From: an uncultured Mucilaginibacter sp.
GTDB lineage: Bacteria; Bacteroidota; Bacteroidia; Sphingobacteriales; Sphingobacteriaceae
Length of the DNA stretch: 36,685 nt
Direction: 5' to 3'
NCBI GenBank assembly: GCA_903915155.1
Contig: CAIWRU010000083.1
Coordinates: forward strand, 1-36,685
The position numbers and the translations under genes are program-made. Below, piece by piece: positions 1 to 7,404 of this stretch. Below the pieces are notes generated by a model. That model was given only the letters and a program-made list of their open reading frames with translations. It did no database searches and was not told the DNA's origin. Each line of letters opens with the position of its first letter. The first letter of the stretch is position 1.

Positions 1-90
1 TCTATTAAAATATTGATTATCAAATATTTAATGAATAAAAGAGTTAAATTGTGTAAACCATGTAATACGGCCCTTGTCCCGTCCTGAAAT

Positions 91-132
91 AGCTATACAG
101 ATTTGTGAGTAAATCCTTTAAAAGCTATACAG
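91..132. repeat. Direct repeat AGCTATACAG x2, possible mobile-element end
   Basis: The decamer AGCTATACAG occurs twice (91-100 and 123-132), 32 bases apart start to start, in a gene-free stretch. Closely spaced copies of one site are what the ends of some insertion sequences (for example IS21-type, with several transposase-binding repeats) look like. No transposase is in the window, so this is either a remnant or the end of an element lying to the left. The assignment is inference; the repeat itself is plain in the sequence. Confidence 0.35.
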
Positions 133-195
133 GGTCCTTTGGAGGGTAATAAAAAGCGAACTATCCAACCTGCGAATAATTAAATTTTATTCGCC

Positions 196-203
196 TAACT
201 TTA
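196..203 (+). promoter_or_regulatory. Putative -7 element for the DinB-like gene
   Basis: TAACTTTA differs from the Bacteroidota -7 consensus TAnnTTTG only in the last base. It lies four bases before the GTG start at 208. An ATG two bases earlier (206) is followed at once by TGA, so GTG is the only workable start. The spacing would put the transcript start at or near the start codon. No clear -33 TTTG was found. Confidence 0.4.
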
Positions 204-207
204 CCAT

Positions 208-738
208 GTGAGTATTGCAAAAGAATATAAGCTGCTGAACCAGGTACTGGATAACTACCGGGCGCAGCTGGATACTATTCCTGATGATGAGTTTGATGTT
301 ACGCCATCCAAAGGCGGCTGGTCGTACGCTGAAGTTTACTCGCATATTATGCAGGCTACGCTTTTGTCGTTTATAGCGATAGACAGATGCGTAATGGGCA
401 ACAAACCCACAAAAGATGGCCTTAATTTTTGGGGCCGCTATGTAATGCTTCTTCACCGTTTTCCGCCGGGAAAAATTAAGGTGCCCGAAAAGGCGTTATC
501 AAAAATGCCGGTGACCAAAATAAGCAAGGAAGAGGCCAAAAACCTGATCATCAAATGCCGCAAACGTGTTGAAGAAGCTTTCCCGTCTATCCATAACGTT
601 CCGCTGAAAAACCGCTCCAAACACCCCCGTTTGGGTATGCTGAATGCCGCGCAATGGCTAAAGTTTATCCGCATACATTTGCAGCATCACCTGAAGCAAT
701 TGCAAAGGATAGATAGAAACTTTTCCACAAACGGTTGA
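208..738 (+). CDS. DinB-like superfamily protein
   Basis: The 176-residue product looks like a DinB_2-type four-helix protein. The N-terminal part has the usual layout: an amphipathic helix, then GGWSYAEVYSHIMQA, where the His (about residue 46) is the sort of metal-ligand position seen in the family, and a C-terminal His-rich helix (residues about 150-165, HLQHHLKQL) supplying further possible ligands. Members are metal-binding proteins of mostly unknown substrate; some are thiol-dependent transferases or damage-inducible. There is no signal peptide, so it is cytosolic. The start is GTG; the upstream ATG is closed by TGA. The gene stands alone: the next coding sequence is a tiny ORF about 200 bases on. 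The family call is good but function is unknown. Confidence 0.75.
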   Translation: MSIAKEYKLLNQVLDNYRAQLDTIPDDEFDVTPSKGGWSYAEVYSHIMQATLLSFIAIDRCVMGNKPTKDGLNFWGRYVMLLHRFPPGKIKVPEKALSKMPVTKISKEEAKNLIIKCRKRVEEAFPSIHNVPLKNRSKHPRLGMLNAAQWLKFIRIHLQHHLKQLQRIDRNFSTNG

Positions 739-913
739 TTTCACTTTAATTTCATAAGCTAAGACTATTTTCATAACATAATTTTAAGCTGGAGGCCGAC
801 ACTTCTCCGGGCTTGTTGATAACTGTGCTGTGGTTTTGCTATCTGTTAATAATTATAACGGTTAAACCATTGATAATTAATGCAGTCTTAATATTAAAAT
901 AATGTTTGGCTTG

Positions 914-921
914 TAATTTTG
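914..921 (+). promoter_or_regulatory. Putative -7 element before small membrane ORF
   Basis: TAATTTTG matches the Bacteroidota -7 consensus TAnnTTTG exactly and lies 14 bases before the ATG of the 36-codon ORF. No TTTG sits at the ideal 19-base distance upstream. The match supports the ORF being transcribed. Confidence 0.4.
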
Positions 922-935
922 TAAAAAGGTTAAAA

Positions 936-1046
936 ATGGACTTTCAATATTCATACCTGGTTGTAATTGGCATATTGTGTTTGTTGGCGATATTCTATTT
1001 TAGCCCTTACGAACTAAAAGTTAATGAAGAAGACGACAACGAATAG
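936..1046 (+). CDS. Small single-pass membrane protein (36 aa)
   Basis: This ORF is too short for the supplied track. It encodes 36 residues: a short polar start, one hydrophobic segment (about residues 8-22, LVVIGILCLLAIFYF), then a strongly acidic tail (NEEDDNE). That layout, a single transmembrane helix followed by a charged cytoplasmic or periplasmic tail, is typical of bacterial small membrane proteins. An exact TAnnTTTG promoter element precedes it. It lies 68 bases before the LpxH-like gene and could be its co-transcribed partner. I do not recognise a family. The evidence is the composition, the promoter match and the otherwise empty 376-base gap; homologues would be needed to be sure. 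Confidence 0.5.
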   Translation: MDFQYSYLVVIGILCLLAIFYFSPYELKVNEEDDNE

Positions 1047-1114
1047 TCGCCAAGTACAATCCCACACATATTACCGGTTTACATTGCCGGAAGGAACATT
1101 ATCCCCCAAATTTT

Positions 1115-1969
1115 ATGGCAAAGCGCGAAGTTGATATAGTAGTTATATCGGATGTGCATTTAGGTACTTACGGGTGCCATGCAAAGGAATTGCTTAAGTA
1201 TTTAAAAAGCGTAAAGCCTAAAATGCTGATACTGAACGGCGATATTATTGATATATGGCAGTTCAGCAAATCATACTGGCCCGAGGCGCACATGAAAGTG
1301 GTGCGCCGCATATTGAAATTTGTTACCGAGGGTATCCCGGTGTATTATTTAACCGGCAACCATGATGAAATGCTACGCAAATTCGCCGATTTTAACATGG
1401 GCAGTTTCCAGTTAATGAATAAACTGGTGCTGAATGTGGACGGTAAAAAAGCCTGGATATTTCATGGGGATGTGTTTGATGTTACCATGCAGCACTCCAA
1501 ATGGCTGGCAAAACTGGGCGCGGTAGGTTATGATACGCTGATCATGCTGAACAGCTTTACCAATTGGTTTTTAACAGCTATAGGTCGCGAGAAAATGAGT
1601 TTTAGCAAAAGAGTGAAGGCGAAATTTAAAGATGCGGTGAAATTCATCAACCAGTTTGAGCAAACCGCCGCCGACCTGGCGGTTGATAAAAATTACAGCT
1701 ATGTAATTTGCGGTCATATTCACCATGCGGAGATAAGAAAAATAGAATCGACCGAGAAGAGCGGCAGTGTTATTTACCTGAACTCAGGCGATTGGGTGGA
1801 AAATTTAACCGCGCTGGAATACAACGATAAAAAATGGACGATTTTCCAATATCGCCCAGAGGACTTTATAAAGGATACTGATGAAGAGGATAAGACTGAT
1901 GCTGAAGATTTGGAAGCTAAGTTGGATGTGAGGAGTTTATTGGAGAGGTTTAGGCAGGAGCCGGCGTGA
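1115..1969 (+). CDS. LpxH-like metallophosphoesterase (UDP-2,3-diacylglucosamine diphosphatase family)
   Basis: A 284-residue calcineurin-type phosphoesterase. The metal-binding blocks are all present in order: SDVHLG (D13, H15), NGDIID (D43), TGNHDE (N82, H83, D84), FHGD, and CGHIHHAE near residue 200. This pattern and length fit the LpxH/LpxH2 group that hydrolyses UDP-2,3-diacylglucosamine to lipid X in lipid A synthesis at the inner face of the inner membrane. Bacteroidota often carry several such paralogues, so the exact substrate is uncertain. The C-terminal 30 residues are acidic and probably disordered. A glycosyltransferase follows after an oppositely oriented lipoprotein gene; the phosphoesterase-glycosyltransferase pair is one I know from other Bacteroidota, where they adjoin. 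Confidence 0.85.
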   Translation: MAKREVDIVVISDVHLGTYGCHAKELLKYLKSVKPKMLILNGDIIDIWQFSKSYWPEAHMKVVRRILKFVTEGIPVYYLTGNHDEMLRKFADFNMGSFQLMNKLVLNVDGKKAWIFHGDVFDVTMQHSKWLAKLGAVGYDTLIMLNSFTNWFLTAIGREKMSFSKRVKAKFKDAVKFINQFEQTAADLAVDKNYSYVICGHIHHAEIRKIESTEKSGSVIYLNSGDWVENLTALEYNDKKWTIFQYRPEDFIKDTDEEDKTDAEDLEAKLDVRSLLERFRQEPA

Positions 1970-1979
1970 GGAATAATTT

Positions 1980-2363
1980 CTAATTTGCTTGTTCTCCAAA
2001 AGTGGCGATTTTGGAAATTGTATCTACTTGTATCGAATATTCAGTAAATTCTCGATTACCTACCTTTTTATTAAAAAAATAACCTCGTAATGATTTATAC
2101 CAATATTTGTTGTAGTAATCAGAATGTATTACACTATTGGTCAAATCTTTTGAACTATTCGGTGTGAGTTTTAGGACATAAAATATGGAGTAATCTGAAC
2201 CACTTCCTCTATAATCATCTTCAATAACGGTAACCTCATTTGGAATAGTTATGTGACAATTCTTTTCAAACCGCTCTTTGCTTGGTGTTCTTCCCCAATC
2301 ACATGCAGATAGTATTAGTGCAAACAATAGAAAAAAAGGATACAGTTTATTTATTTTAGACAT
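1980..2363 (-). CDS. Small hypothetical lipoprotein
   Basis: The track shows a 217-residue ORF to 2633, but the 5' part overlaps the glycosyltransferase start. The internal ATG at 2363 gives a 127-residue protein with a textbook lipoprotein signal: a Lys-containing start, a hydrophobic stretch and LILSAC with the lipidated Cys at 21. After it comes a polar, Tyr-rich domain with no family I recognise. It would sit in the outer or inner membrane facing the periplasm. It is convergent with the phosphoesterase (10-base gap) and divergent from the glycosyltransferase, and it is visibly more AT-rich than both. This suggests a later insertion into an older gene pair. The start choice is firm; the function is unknown. 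Confidence 0.7.
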   Translation of the reverse strand: MSKINKLYPFFLLFALILSACDWGRTPSKERFEKNCHITIPNEVTVIEDDYRGSGSDYSIFYVLKLTPNSSKDLTNSVIHSDYYNKYWYKSLRGYFFNKKVGNREFTEYSIQVDTISKIATFGEQAN

Positions 2364-2424
2364 TTGTGATGGTATTGTGACACAAGGTACAAAATTTCCT
2401 AATCCTTTATCCAAATTATAAACC

Positions 2425-2458
2425 TTTGCCACAACACCACTTTTCTTTACTAACTTTC
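2425..2458 (+). promoter_or_regulatory. Putative promoter of the glycosyltransferase
   Basis: TTTG at 2425-2428 and TAACTTTC at 2451-2458 resemble the Bacteroidota -33 and -7 elements (TTTG, TAnnTTTG), though the spacing of 22 is longer than the usual 19-20 and the last base differs. The ATG lies 16 bases downstream. A separate promoter is expected because the upstream gene points the other way. Confidence 0.3.
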
Positions 2459-2474
2459 CGCCGCATTCATCAAC

Positions 2475-3464
2475 ATGAAGATACTTTACGCCATACAGGG
2501 TACAGGGAACGGGCATATCAGTCGCGCACGTGAAATTGTGCCGCTGCTGCAGCAATATGGCGAGCTTGACCTGCTGGTGAGCGGTACGCAGGCCGAGGTG
2601 AGTTTGGTGCAGCCGCTTAAATACCAATATCATGGCTTTAGCTTTGTATTCGGTACCCAGGGCGGGGTTGATAAATGGGCCACCTTTAAATTAATGAACC
2701 TGCCGCAGCTGTGGAGAGACATGCACCACCTGCCGCTAAAACAATACGACCTTATTATCAATGATTTTGAGCCTGTTAGCGCCTGGGCGTGCAGGTTGCA
2801 GAAGATACCAAGCGTGTCGCTAAGTCACCAGTGTTCATTTGTGTCGCCAAATACACCGAGGCCTGAGAAGTGGAACTATGCCGAATGGCTGTTCAAATAT
2901 TATTCGCCCACCACTTACCATATCGGTTTCCATTTTGAGCGTTATGCCGATTTTATCCACACACCGGTTATCCGCAGCGAGATACGAAATTTAGAAACAT
3001 CAAACTTAGGCCACTATACGGTTTACCTGCCTGCTTATGACGATAAAATCTTGTTGAAGCATTTGGGTAAAGCCAAAGATGTGGAATGGCATATTTTCTC
3101 CAAACGGCAAAAAACGCCATACCGCGAAGGCAACGTGCAGATATGCCCGGTAGACAATGCAGAATTTAACAAAAGCCTGTCCAGCAGCGCGGGACTGCTT
3201 ACCGGCGGTGGCTTTGAGGGCCCTGCCGAGGCGCTGTTCCTGCAAAAAAAGGTGATGATGATACCTATGACGGGCCAGTATGAACAACGTTGCAATGCGC
3301 TGTCGGCCTCACGACTGGGGGTGCCGGTAGTAAACGAGATAGATGAACATTTTGACGCGCGTTTGAGCGGCTGGCTGAACGACGATACCCGCATACAGGT
3401 GGATTTCCCTGATGAGACGGCCAAGATAGTTGATGATATGATAAATAAATACGCAAAATCGTAG
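2475..3464 (+). CDS. GT-B glycosyltransferase (MJ1255/UGT-like family)
   Basis: A 329-residue protein with the two-domain GT-B layout. The N-terminus has a beta strand followed by GTGNGHISRA (residues 9-18), the nucleotide-sugar/acceptor loop of MurG- and UGT-like enzymes. The C-terminal donor domain has LLTGGGFEGPAEAL and, about 20 residues on, IPMTGQYEQ, the usual Gly-rich and Glu/Gln sugar-binding segments. It matches the group annotated as MJ1255/VC2487 glycosyltransferases, whose acceptor is unknown. There is no signal or membrane helix, so it acts in the cytosol or on the inner face of the membrane. The likely partner is the LpxH-like phosphoesterase upstream, suggesting glycolipid or LPS work; this is inference from context. 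Confidence 0.8.
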   Translation: MKILYAIQGTGNGHISRAREIVPLLQQYGELDLLVSGTQAEVSLVQPLKYQYHGFSFVFGTQGGVDKWATFKLMNLPQLWRDMHHLPLKQYDLIINDFEPVSAWACRLQKIPSVSLSHQCSFVSPNTPRPEKWNYAEWLFKYYSPTTYHIGFHFERYADFIHTPVIRSEIRNLETSNLGHYTVYLPAYDDKILLKHLGKAKDVEWHIFSKRQKTPYREGNVQICPVDNAEFNKSLSSSAGLLTGGGFEGPAEALFLQKKVMMIPMTGQYEQRCNALSASRLGVPVVNEIDEHFDARLSGWLNDDTRIQVDFPDETAKIVDDMINKYAKS

Positions 3465-3493
3465 CTGTATTTCAGCCTTCGCGGTTTTTCTGC

Positions 3494-3501
3494 TAATATT
3501 G
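3494..3501 (+). promoter_or_regulatory. Possible -7 element for the membrane protein gene
   Basis: TAATATTG differs at one position from TAnnTTTG and lies 18 bases before the ATG at 3520. A single mismatch in a short motif in AT-rich DNA is weak evidence on its own. Confidence 0.25.
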
Positions 3502-3519
3502 CCGACGCAATAATTTATA

Positions 3520-4506
3520 ATGATAGGTATATTCAGGAGTTTTAACCCGCTTAACGCTTTATGGCTGGCAATTATATTGTTTGCGCTGCGCGTTGGGTAT
3601 ATGTTGCACGCCCCTGCAAATATTGAATTTACGTTTGTCGAACCCTTTGCGCGTACGCTTGTGCCGTTGGATTACGAGCATTTTTTTTCGCCGGGAGCTA
3701 ACGTTTTTTTGGCGGCTGTATTGGTTTATATACAGGCACTGCTGCTCAATTACCTGGTTAACCGCGATAATTTACTAAGCAAGCCATCATTTTTACCTGC
3801 GCTGATGTATGTAACTGTGTCGGGTTTGTTTCCGCCCTTTTTAATGCTTAGTTCGCCGCTGATATGTAACTTTTTGGTAATATGGATGCTGTTTAAACTT
3901 CTTGATTTCTACAAAGGCGACAATGCCATGTCGAACGCTTATGATGTGGGCATGATCGTGGCGCTGGGTACGCTTATTTACCTGCCATTTATTTATATGT
4001 TTTTACTGATATGGATAGGGCTGGTAATATTCAGGCCGTTTAACTGGCGCGAGTGGGTAGCGGGTATCATTGGCTATGCCACTATATTTTTCTTCCTGGC
4101 GGTTATTTATTACATGAAGGATGAGATGGGCCAGTTTTACACCATATGGCTGCCGTTGGGTACAAAGTTCCCGAACAGTATTCATATCGATTATTATAAC
4201 TACTTAATACTCATTCCGGTAATAGCGATACTGGGGCTTTGCTTTATCACATTACGGCAAAACTTTTTTAAAAGCTATGTTCAGGTGCGCAAATCATTCC
4301 AGCTTTTATTCTGGTTCTTTATTATCGGCGGCTTGTCGTTTTATGTGAAGGAGCAGTTCAATTTGAACCATTTTTTGCTTTGCGCCGTGCCCTCTGCGGT
4401 GTTTTTTGCCTATTATTTTTTATATGCCGGTAAAAAGTGGTTTTATGAAACTTTGTTTCTTTTGTTATTGGCAGGTATAATTTACTTCCAGTTTAACACT
4501 TTTTAA
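3520..4506 (+). CDS. Polytopic inner membrane protein, probably DUF6427 family
   Basis: A 328-residue, very hydrophobic protein. Hydrophobic segments of membrane-spanning length recur from the N-terminus (LWLAIILFALRVGYML) to the C-terminus, around nine or ten in all, separated by short loops rich in Arg, Lys and aromatic residues. Length and the N-terminal pattern (a short polar start, NPLNALWLAIILF) fit the Bacteroidota-only DUF6427 family, whose role is unknown; I give that name with moderate confidence. No catalytic motif is visible. It starts 55 bases after the glycosyltransferase and may be read with it, and is followed by purQ after about 110 bases. Confidence 0.7.
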   Translation: MIGIFRSFNPLNALWLAIILFALRVGYMLHAPANIEFTFVEPFARTLVPLDYEHFFSPGANVFLAAVLVYIQALLLNYLVNRDNLLSKPSFLPALMYVTVSGLFPPFLMLSSPLICNFLVIWMLFKLLDFYKGDNAMSNAYDVGMIVALGTLIYLPFIYMFLLIWIGLVIFRPFNWREWVAGIIGYATIFFFLAVIYYMKDEMGQFYTIWLPLGTKFPNSIHIDYYNYLILIPVIAILGLCFITLRQNFFKSYVQVRKSFQLLFWFFIIGGLSFYVKEQFNLNHFLLCAVPSAVFFAYYFLYAGKKWFYETLFLLLLAGIIYFQFNTF

Positions 4507-4539
4507 CTATTAAATTCGTCCTAATTTCAGCCGTTATGT

Positions 4540-4547
4540 TAGTTTTG
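4540..4547 (+). promoter_or_regulatory. Putative -7 element upstream of purQ
   Basis: TAGTTTTG matches TAnnTTTG exactly. It lies four bases before an ATG (4552) that opens a 16-codon ORF, the same spacing seen at several other genes in this window. The purQ start is a further 66 bases downstream, so the purQ mRNA would carry the short ORF at or near its 5' end. Confidence 0.45.
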
Positions 4548-4551
4548 TAGC

Positions 4552-4602
4552 ATGAATGGTTACGTGCTGCATTATAAGCACATAATTGCTCATCAACATT
4601 AA
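4552..4602 (+). CDS. Possible 16-residue leader ORF of purQ
   Basis: An ATG four bases after a consensus -7 element opens a 16-codon ORF rich in His (four of 16 residues) and ending with TAA 15 bases before purQ. It could be a translated leader peptide controlling purQ, or simply a chance ORF in the leader. No terminator-like hairpin was seen between it and purQ, so classic attenuation is not supported. Included because of the promoter spacing; confidence is low. Confidence 0.25.
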   Translation: MNGYVLHYKHIIAHQH

Positions 4603-4617
4603 AAAACAAATAGCTCG

Positions 4618-5310
4618 ATGAAATTAGGAGTAGTGATATTTCCCGGTTCCAATTGCGATGAAGACACCATCTGCACACTGGAACGTTTGACCGGCGAACC
4701 GGTTGTAAAACTGTGGCATAAAGACCATGACCTGCAGGGTGTGGACTTTATAGTATTACCCGGCGGTTTCTCATTTGGCGATTATTTGCGCTCAGGTGCC
4801 ATAGCACGTTTTTCGCCTATTATGACCGAGGTGATAAAATTTGCCAACGATGGCGGCTACGTAATGGGAATTTGCAATGGTTTCCAGGTGTTGACAGAGG
4901 CGGGGCTTTTACCCGGCGCGCTGCTGCATAATGAGAACCGCAAGTTTATTTGCCGCAACATTTATTTAAAGGCCGAAACATCAAACTCGTTGTTAACATC
5001 GCTTATCGATCCGCAAAGGGCGTTGAAAATACCTATTGCGCATGGCGAGGGTAATTATTTTGCCGAACCCGATGTTTTGCAAAAACTAAAAGATAACGAC
5101 CAGATATTGTTTAGGTATTGCGATGAATTTGGTTTGGTTACAGCCGATGCCAACCCTAACGGTTCGCTTGAAAATATAGCAGGTGTATGTAATGAAAAGC
5201 GCAATGTGTTTGGCTTAATGCCTCACCCTGAACGCGCTGCCGACAGCTTATTGGCTAACGAAGACGGGCTGGCGATATTTGAATCGATATTATCATTGGT
5301 TAAAGCCTGA
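4618..5310 (+). CDS. purQ: Phosphoribosylformylglycinamidine synthase, glutaminase subunit
   Basis: PurQ is the class I glutamine amidotransferase subunit of FGAM synthase: it releases ammonia from glutamine for the fourth step of purine synthesis, working with PurL and PurS in the cytosol. The 230-residue length is normal. The N-terminus FPGSNCDEDT and LPGGFSFGDYLR are PurQ hallmarks; the nucleophile lies in MGICNGFQ (Cys about residue 86), and the His-Glu of the catalytic triad in GLMPHPER near residue 200. Because PurQ is a separate protein here, the organism should use the small-PurL plus PurS form rather than the fused large PurL. Its stop overlaps the coaX start by one base, so the two are translationally coupled. 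Confidence 0.95.
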   Translation: MKLGVVIFPGSNCDEDTICTLERLTGEPVVKLWHKDHDLQGVDFIVLPGGFSFGDYLRSGAIARFSPIMTEVIKFANDGGYVMGICNGFQVLTEAGLLPGALLHNENRKFICRNIYLKAETSNSLLTSLIDPQRALKIPIAHGEGNYFAEPDVLQKLKDNDQILFRYCDEFGLVTADANPNGSLENIAGVCNEKRNVFGLMPHPERAADSLLANEDGLAIFESILSLVKA

Positions 5311-6053
5311 TGGCCAACCTGGTTATTGATATTGGTAACACCTACGCAAAAATTGCTGTTTTTAAACAGAATGAGGTGGTTTTTACCAACCGGTACCAGG
5401 AGCCTGATATAAAAACAATAAGTGATTTACTGCAAAAGTATAGTGTTAACCGCACCATTATATCAACAGTAAAAAAGGAAAAAGGTGAATGGGAAACAGT
5501 ATTAAAAGACAAGACACGCTTAATTTATTTTAATGCTGATATGACCACGGGCATCAATAACCATTACCTTACCCCAAAAACTTTAGGCCTTGACCGGCTT
5601 GCAGGGGTTGTGGGCGCCAATTATCTGTATCCCCAAAAAAATAACCTGGTAATTGATGGCGGAACCTGCATTACCTATGATTATGTTGATGCCGGTGCAA
5701 ATTATTTGGGCGGCAGCATATCGCCGGGTTTAAAAATGCGTTATAAGGCATTAAATTATTATACCGGTGCTTTGCCTTTGCTAAATGAAGATGCCGGATT
5801 TAACAATACAACCGGGAACGACACCCAAAGCGCCATAACATCGGGCGTGCAAAACGGCATAAAATATGAATTGGAAGGCTTTATTGAAAGCTACCAACAC
5901 GATAAAAATGAACTGAATATTATACTAACCGGGGGCGATAGTATTTTTTTTGATACGCTGCTAAAAAATAGCATCTTTGCCCCCTATATAAAAATTGAGC
6001 CCCAACTGGTTCTAAAAGGATTAAACGCAGCTATACAAAAGCATAATGATTAA
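5310..6053 (+). CDS. coaX: Type III pantothenate kinase
   Basis: CoaX phosphorylates pantothenate, the first step of coenzyme A synthesis, using the ASKHA fold and, in this class, without feedback by CoA. The 247-residue protein has VIDIGNTYAKIAVF at the N-terminus (phosphate-binding loop with the catalytic Asp), LGLDRLAGVVGA in the middle, and LVIDGGTCITYDYV followed by GGSISPGLKMR, all standard CoaX blocks. The conserved DGGT is intact. It starts on the last base of purQ and overlaps the downstream outer membrane protein gene by eight bases, so all three are one operon. The coaX-outer membrane protein-lptC-ppiD order is one I recall from other Bacteroidota. Confidence 0.95.
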   Translation: MANLVIDIGNTYAKIAVFKQNEVVFTNRYQEPDIKTISDLLQKYSVNRTIISTVKKEKGEWETVLKDKTRLIYFNADMTTGINNHYLTPKTLGLDRLAGVVGANYLYPQKNNLVIDGGTCITYDYVDAGANYLGGSISPGLKMRYKALNYYTGALPLLNEDAGFNNTTGNDTQSAITSGVQNGIKYELEGFIESYQHDKNELNIILTGGDSIFFDTLLKNSIFAPYIKIEPQLVLKGLNAAIQKHND

Positions 6054-7395
6054 ATTTACCAGATTTTTTATAACATTTTTACTTGCAATTATTGTTATCC
6101 AGGCCAGGGCACAATCAACTGCCACCACAAGCTCACCTTATTCGCGTTATGGTTTAGGCGACCAATACTCGCTGGCATTGCCGCAAACTATTGGTATGGG
6201 TGGCTTAGGGGCCGCTATAAACAGTTCAAACGGATACTGGTATTATAATATAAACCCGGTTAACCCTGCATCATACTCAACCTTGCACTTAACGGTAGTT
6301 GATATTGGTTTATATGGCAGCGCACTTACCTTAAACCAAACAGGGCAGGTAAAACAATCAAACGGTAATTTCAGGATCAACCACGTGGCGTTTGCTTTTC
6401 CGGTTACCAAGCGGTCGGCACTAAGCTTTGGTGTGCAGCCTTATACCCAGTTGGGCTATAATTACAAAACAACGCAAAAGAATTTTGGTACAGGTTCATC
6501 TGCCGATACAAACACGGTTAATTATATATATAGTGGCAATGGCGGCTTAACAAAAGCCTATATAGGTTATGGCTTTGGCATAGGCCACTTGTCGTTGGGT
6601 GGCAATGTTTCGTACATATTTGGTAAAACACAGCAATTCAGCTCAACCGAGGTGCCCGCCCTTTTCGGTACTTTAAATTCAACAGTTGAGAATACGTATT
6701 CAACAGGTGGCATTAATTATGATTACGGTGCGCAATATACTATCGACCTTAGTACTTCAAAACACATTGTTTTAGGGTATTCAGCATCGGCTAATACAAA
6801 ACTAACCAGCCAGTATTCATATGTAGTAAGCCAATATACTTATGATAACAGCGGGAACCAAAAACCGGCTTTAGATACGCTTATATATACAAAAAATCCA
6901 AAAACAAAAATTCAGCTTCCGCAAATAAACCACTTCGGTTTAACTTTTGTAAACGATGCCAAGTACATGGTAGGCGCTGAGTATACCATGTCGAACTGGT
7001 CGACCTTTTCAATAGGTGGTGTTAACCAGGGCTTACAGGATAGCAAAACCTATAATATAGGTGCCCAGATAACACCCAATATCAACGCCTTAAACAATTA
7101 CTGGGCTACCATTGATTATCGTATAGGCTTTATATATGATCAAAGCTATATCATAGTAAACGACCCTGCAACCAATACCAACACCAATATTAAAAGTTAC
7201 GCAGTTACTTTTGGTTTAGGCTTGCCTTTAAGGCCAAGCAACGACCATAACGGTTTTTATAAAATTAACTTTGCAGCAGAAGTTGGCAGGCGAGGCACAC
7301 TTGATAACGGCCTTGTGAAAGAAAACTATGTTAACCTGCACCTGGGATTTACCCTTAATGATGCCGGATGGTTTAGAAAATATAAACTTCAATAA
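6046..7395 (+). CDS. Outer membrane beta-barrel protein (FadL/OmpP1-like)
   Basis: A 449-residue exported protein. It has a signal peptide (hydrophobic residues about 5-20, cleavage probably after ARAQ) and then SSPYSRYGLGD and a mature part rich in Gly, Ser, Asn and aromatic residues, with alternating patterns expected of amphipathic beta strands. SPYSRYGLGD followed by GMGGLGAA is the start I associate with a Bacteroidota outer membrane protein family related to the FadL/TodX porins. Its substrate is unknown. It overlaps coaX by eight bases and is followed ten bases on by lptC, so it is inside an envelope-biogenesis operon. No plug or TonB box is evident. Confidence 0.75.
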   Translation: MIKFTRFFITFLLAIIVIQARAQSTATTSSPYSRYGLGDQYSLALPQTIGMGGLGAAINSSNGYWYYNINPVNPASYSTLHLTVVDIGLYGSALTLNQTGQVKQSNGNFRINHVAFAFPVTKRSALSFGVQPYTQLGYNYKTTQKNFGTGSSADTNTVNYIYSGNGGLTKAYIGYGFGIGHLSLGGNVSYIFGKTQQFSSTEVPALFGTLNSTVENTYSTGGINYDYGAQYTIDLSTSKHIVLGYSASANTKLTSQYSYVVSQYTYDNSGNQKPALDTLIYTKNPKTKIQLPQINHFGLTFVNDAKYMVGAEYTMSNWSTFSIGGVNQGLQDSKTYNIGAQITPNINALNNYWATIDYRIGFIYDQSYIIVNDPATNTNTNIKSYAVTFGLGLPLRPSNDHNGFYKINFAAEVGRRGTLDNGLVKENYVNLHLGFTLNDAGWFRKYKLQ

Positions 7396-7404
7396 TACTC
7401 GTGT

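Noticed and set aside
2364-2633. 5' extension of the minus-strand ORF 1980..2633
   Set aside because: It overlaps the start of the glycosyltransferase and adds a polar stretch before a perfect lipoprotein signal; the ATG at 2363 is clearly the real start.
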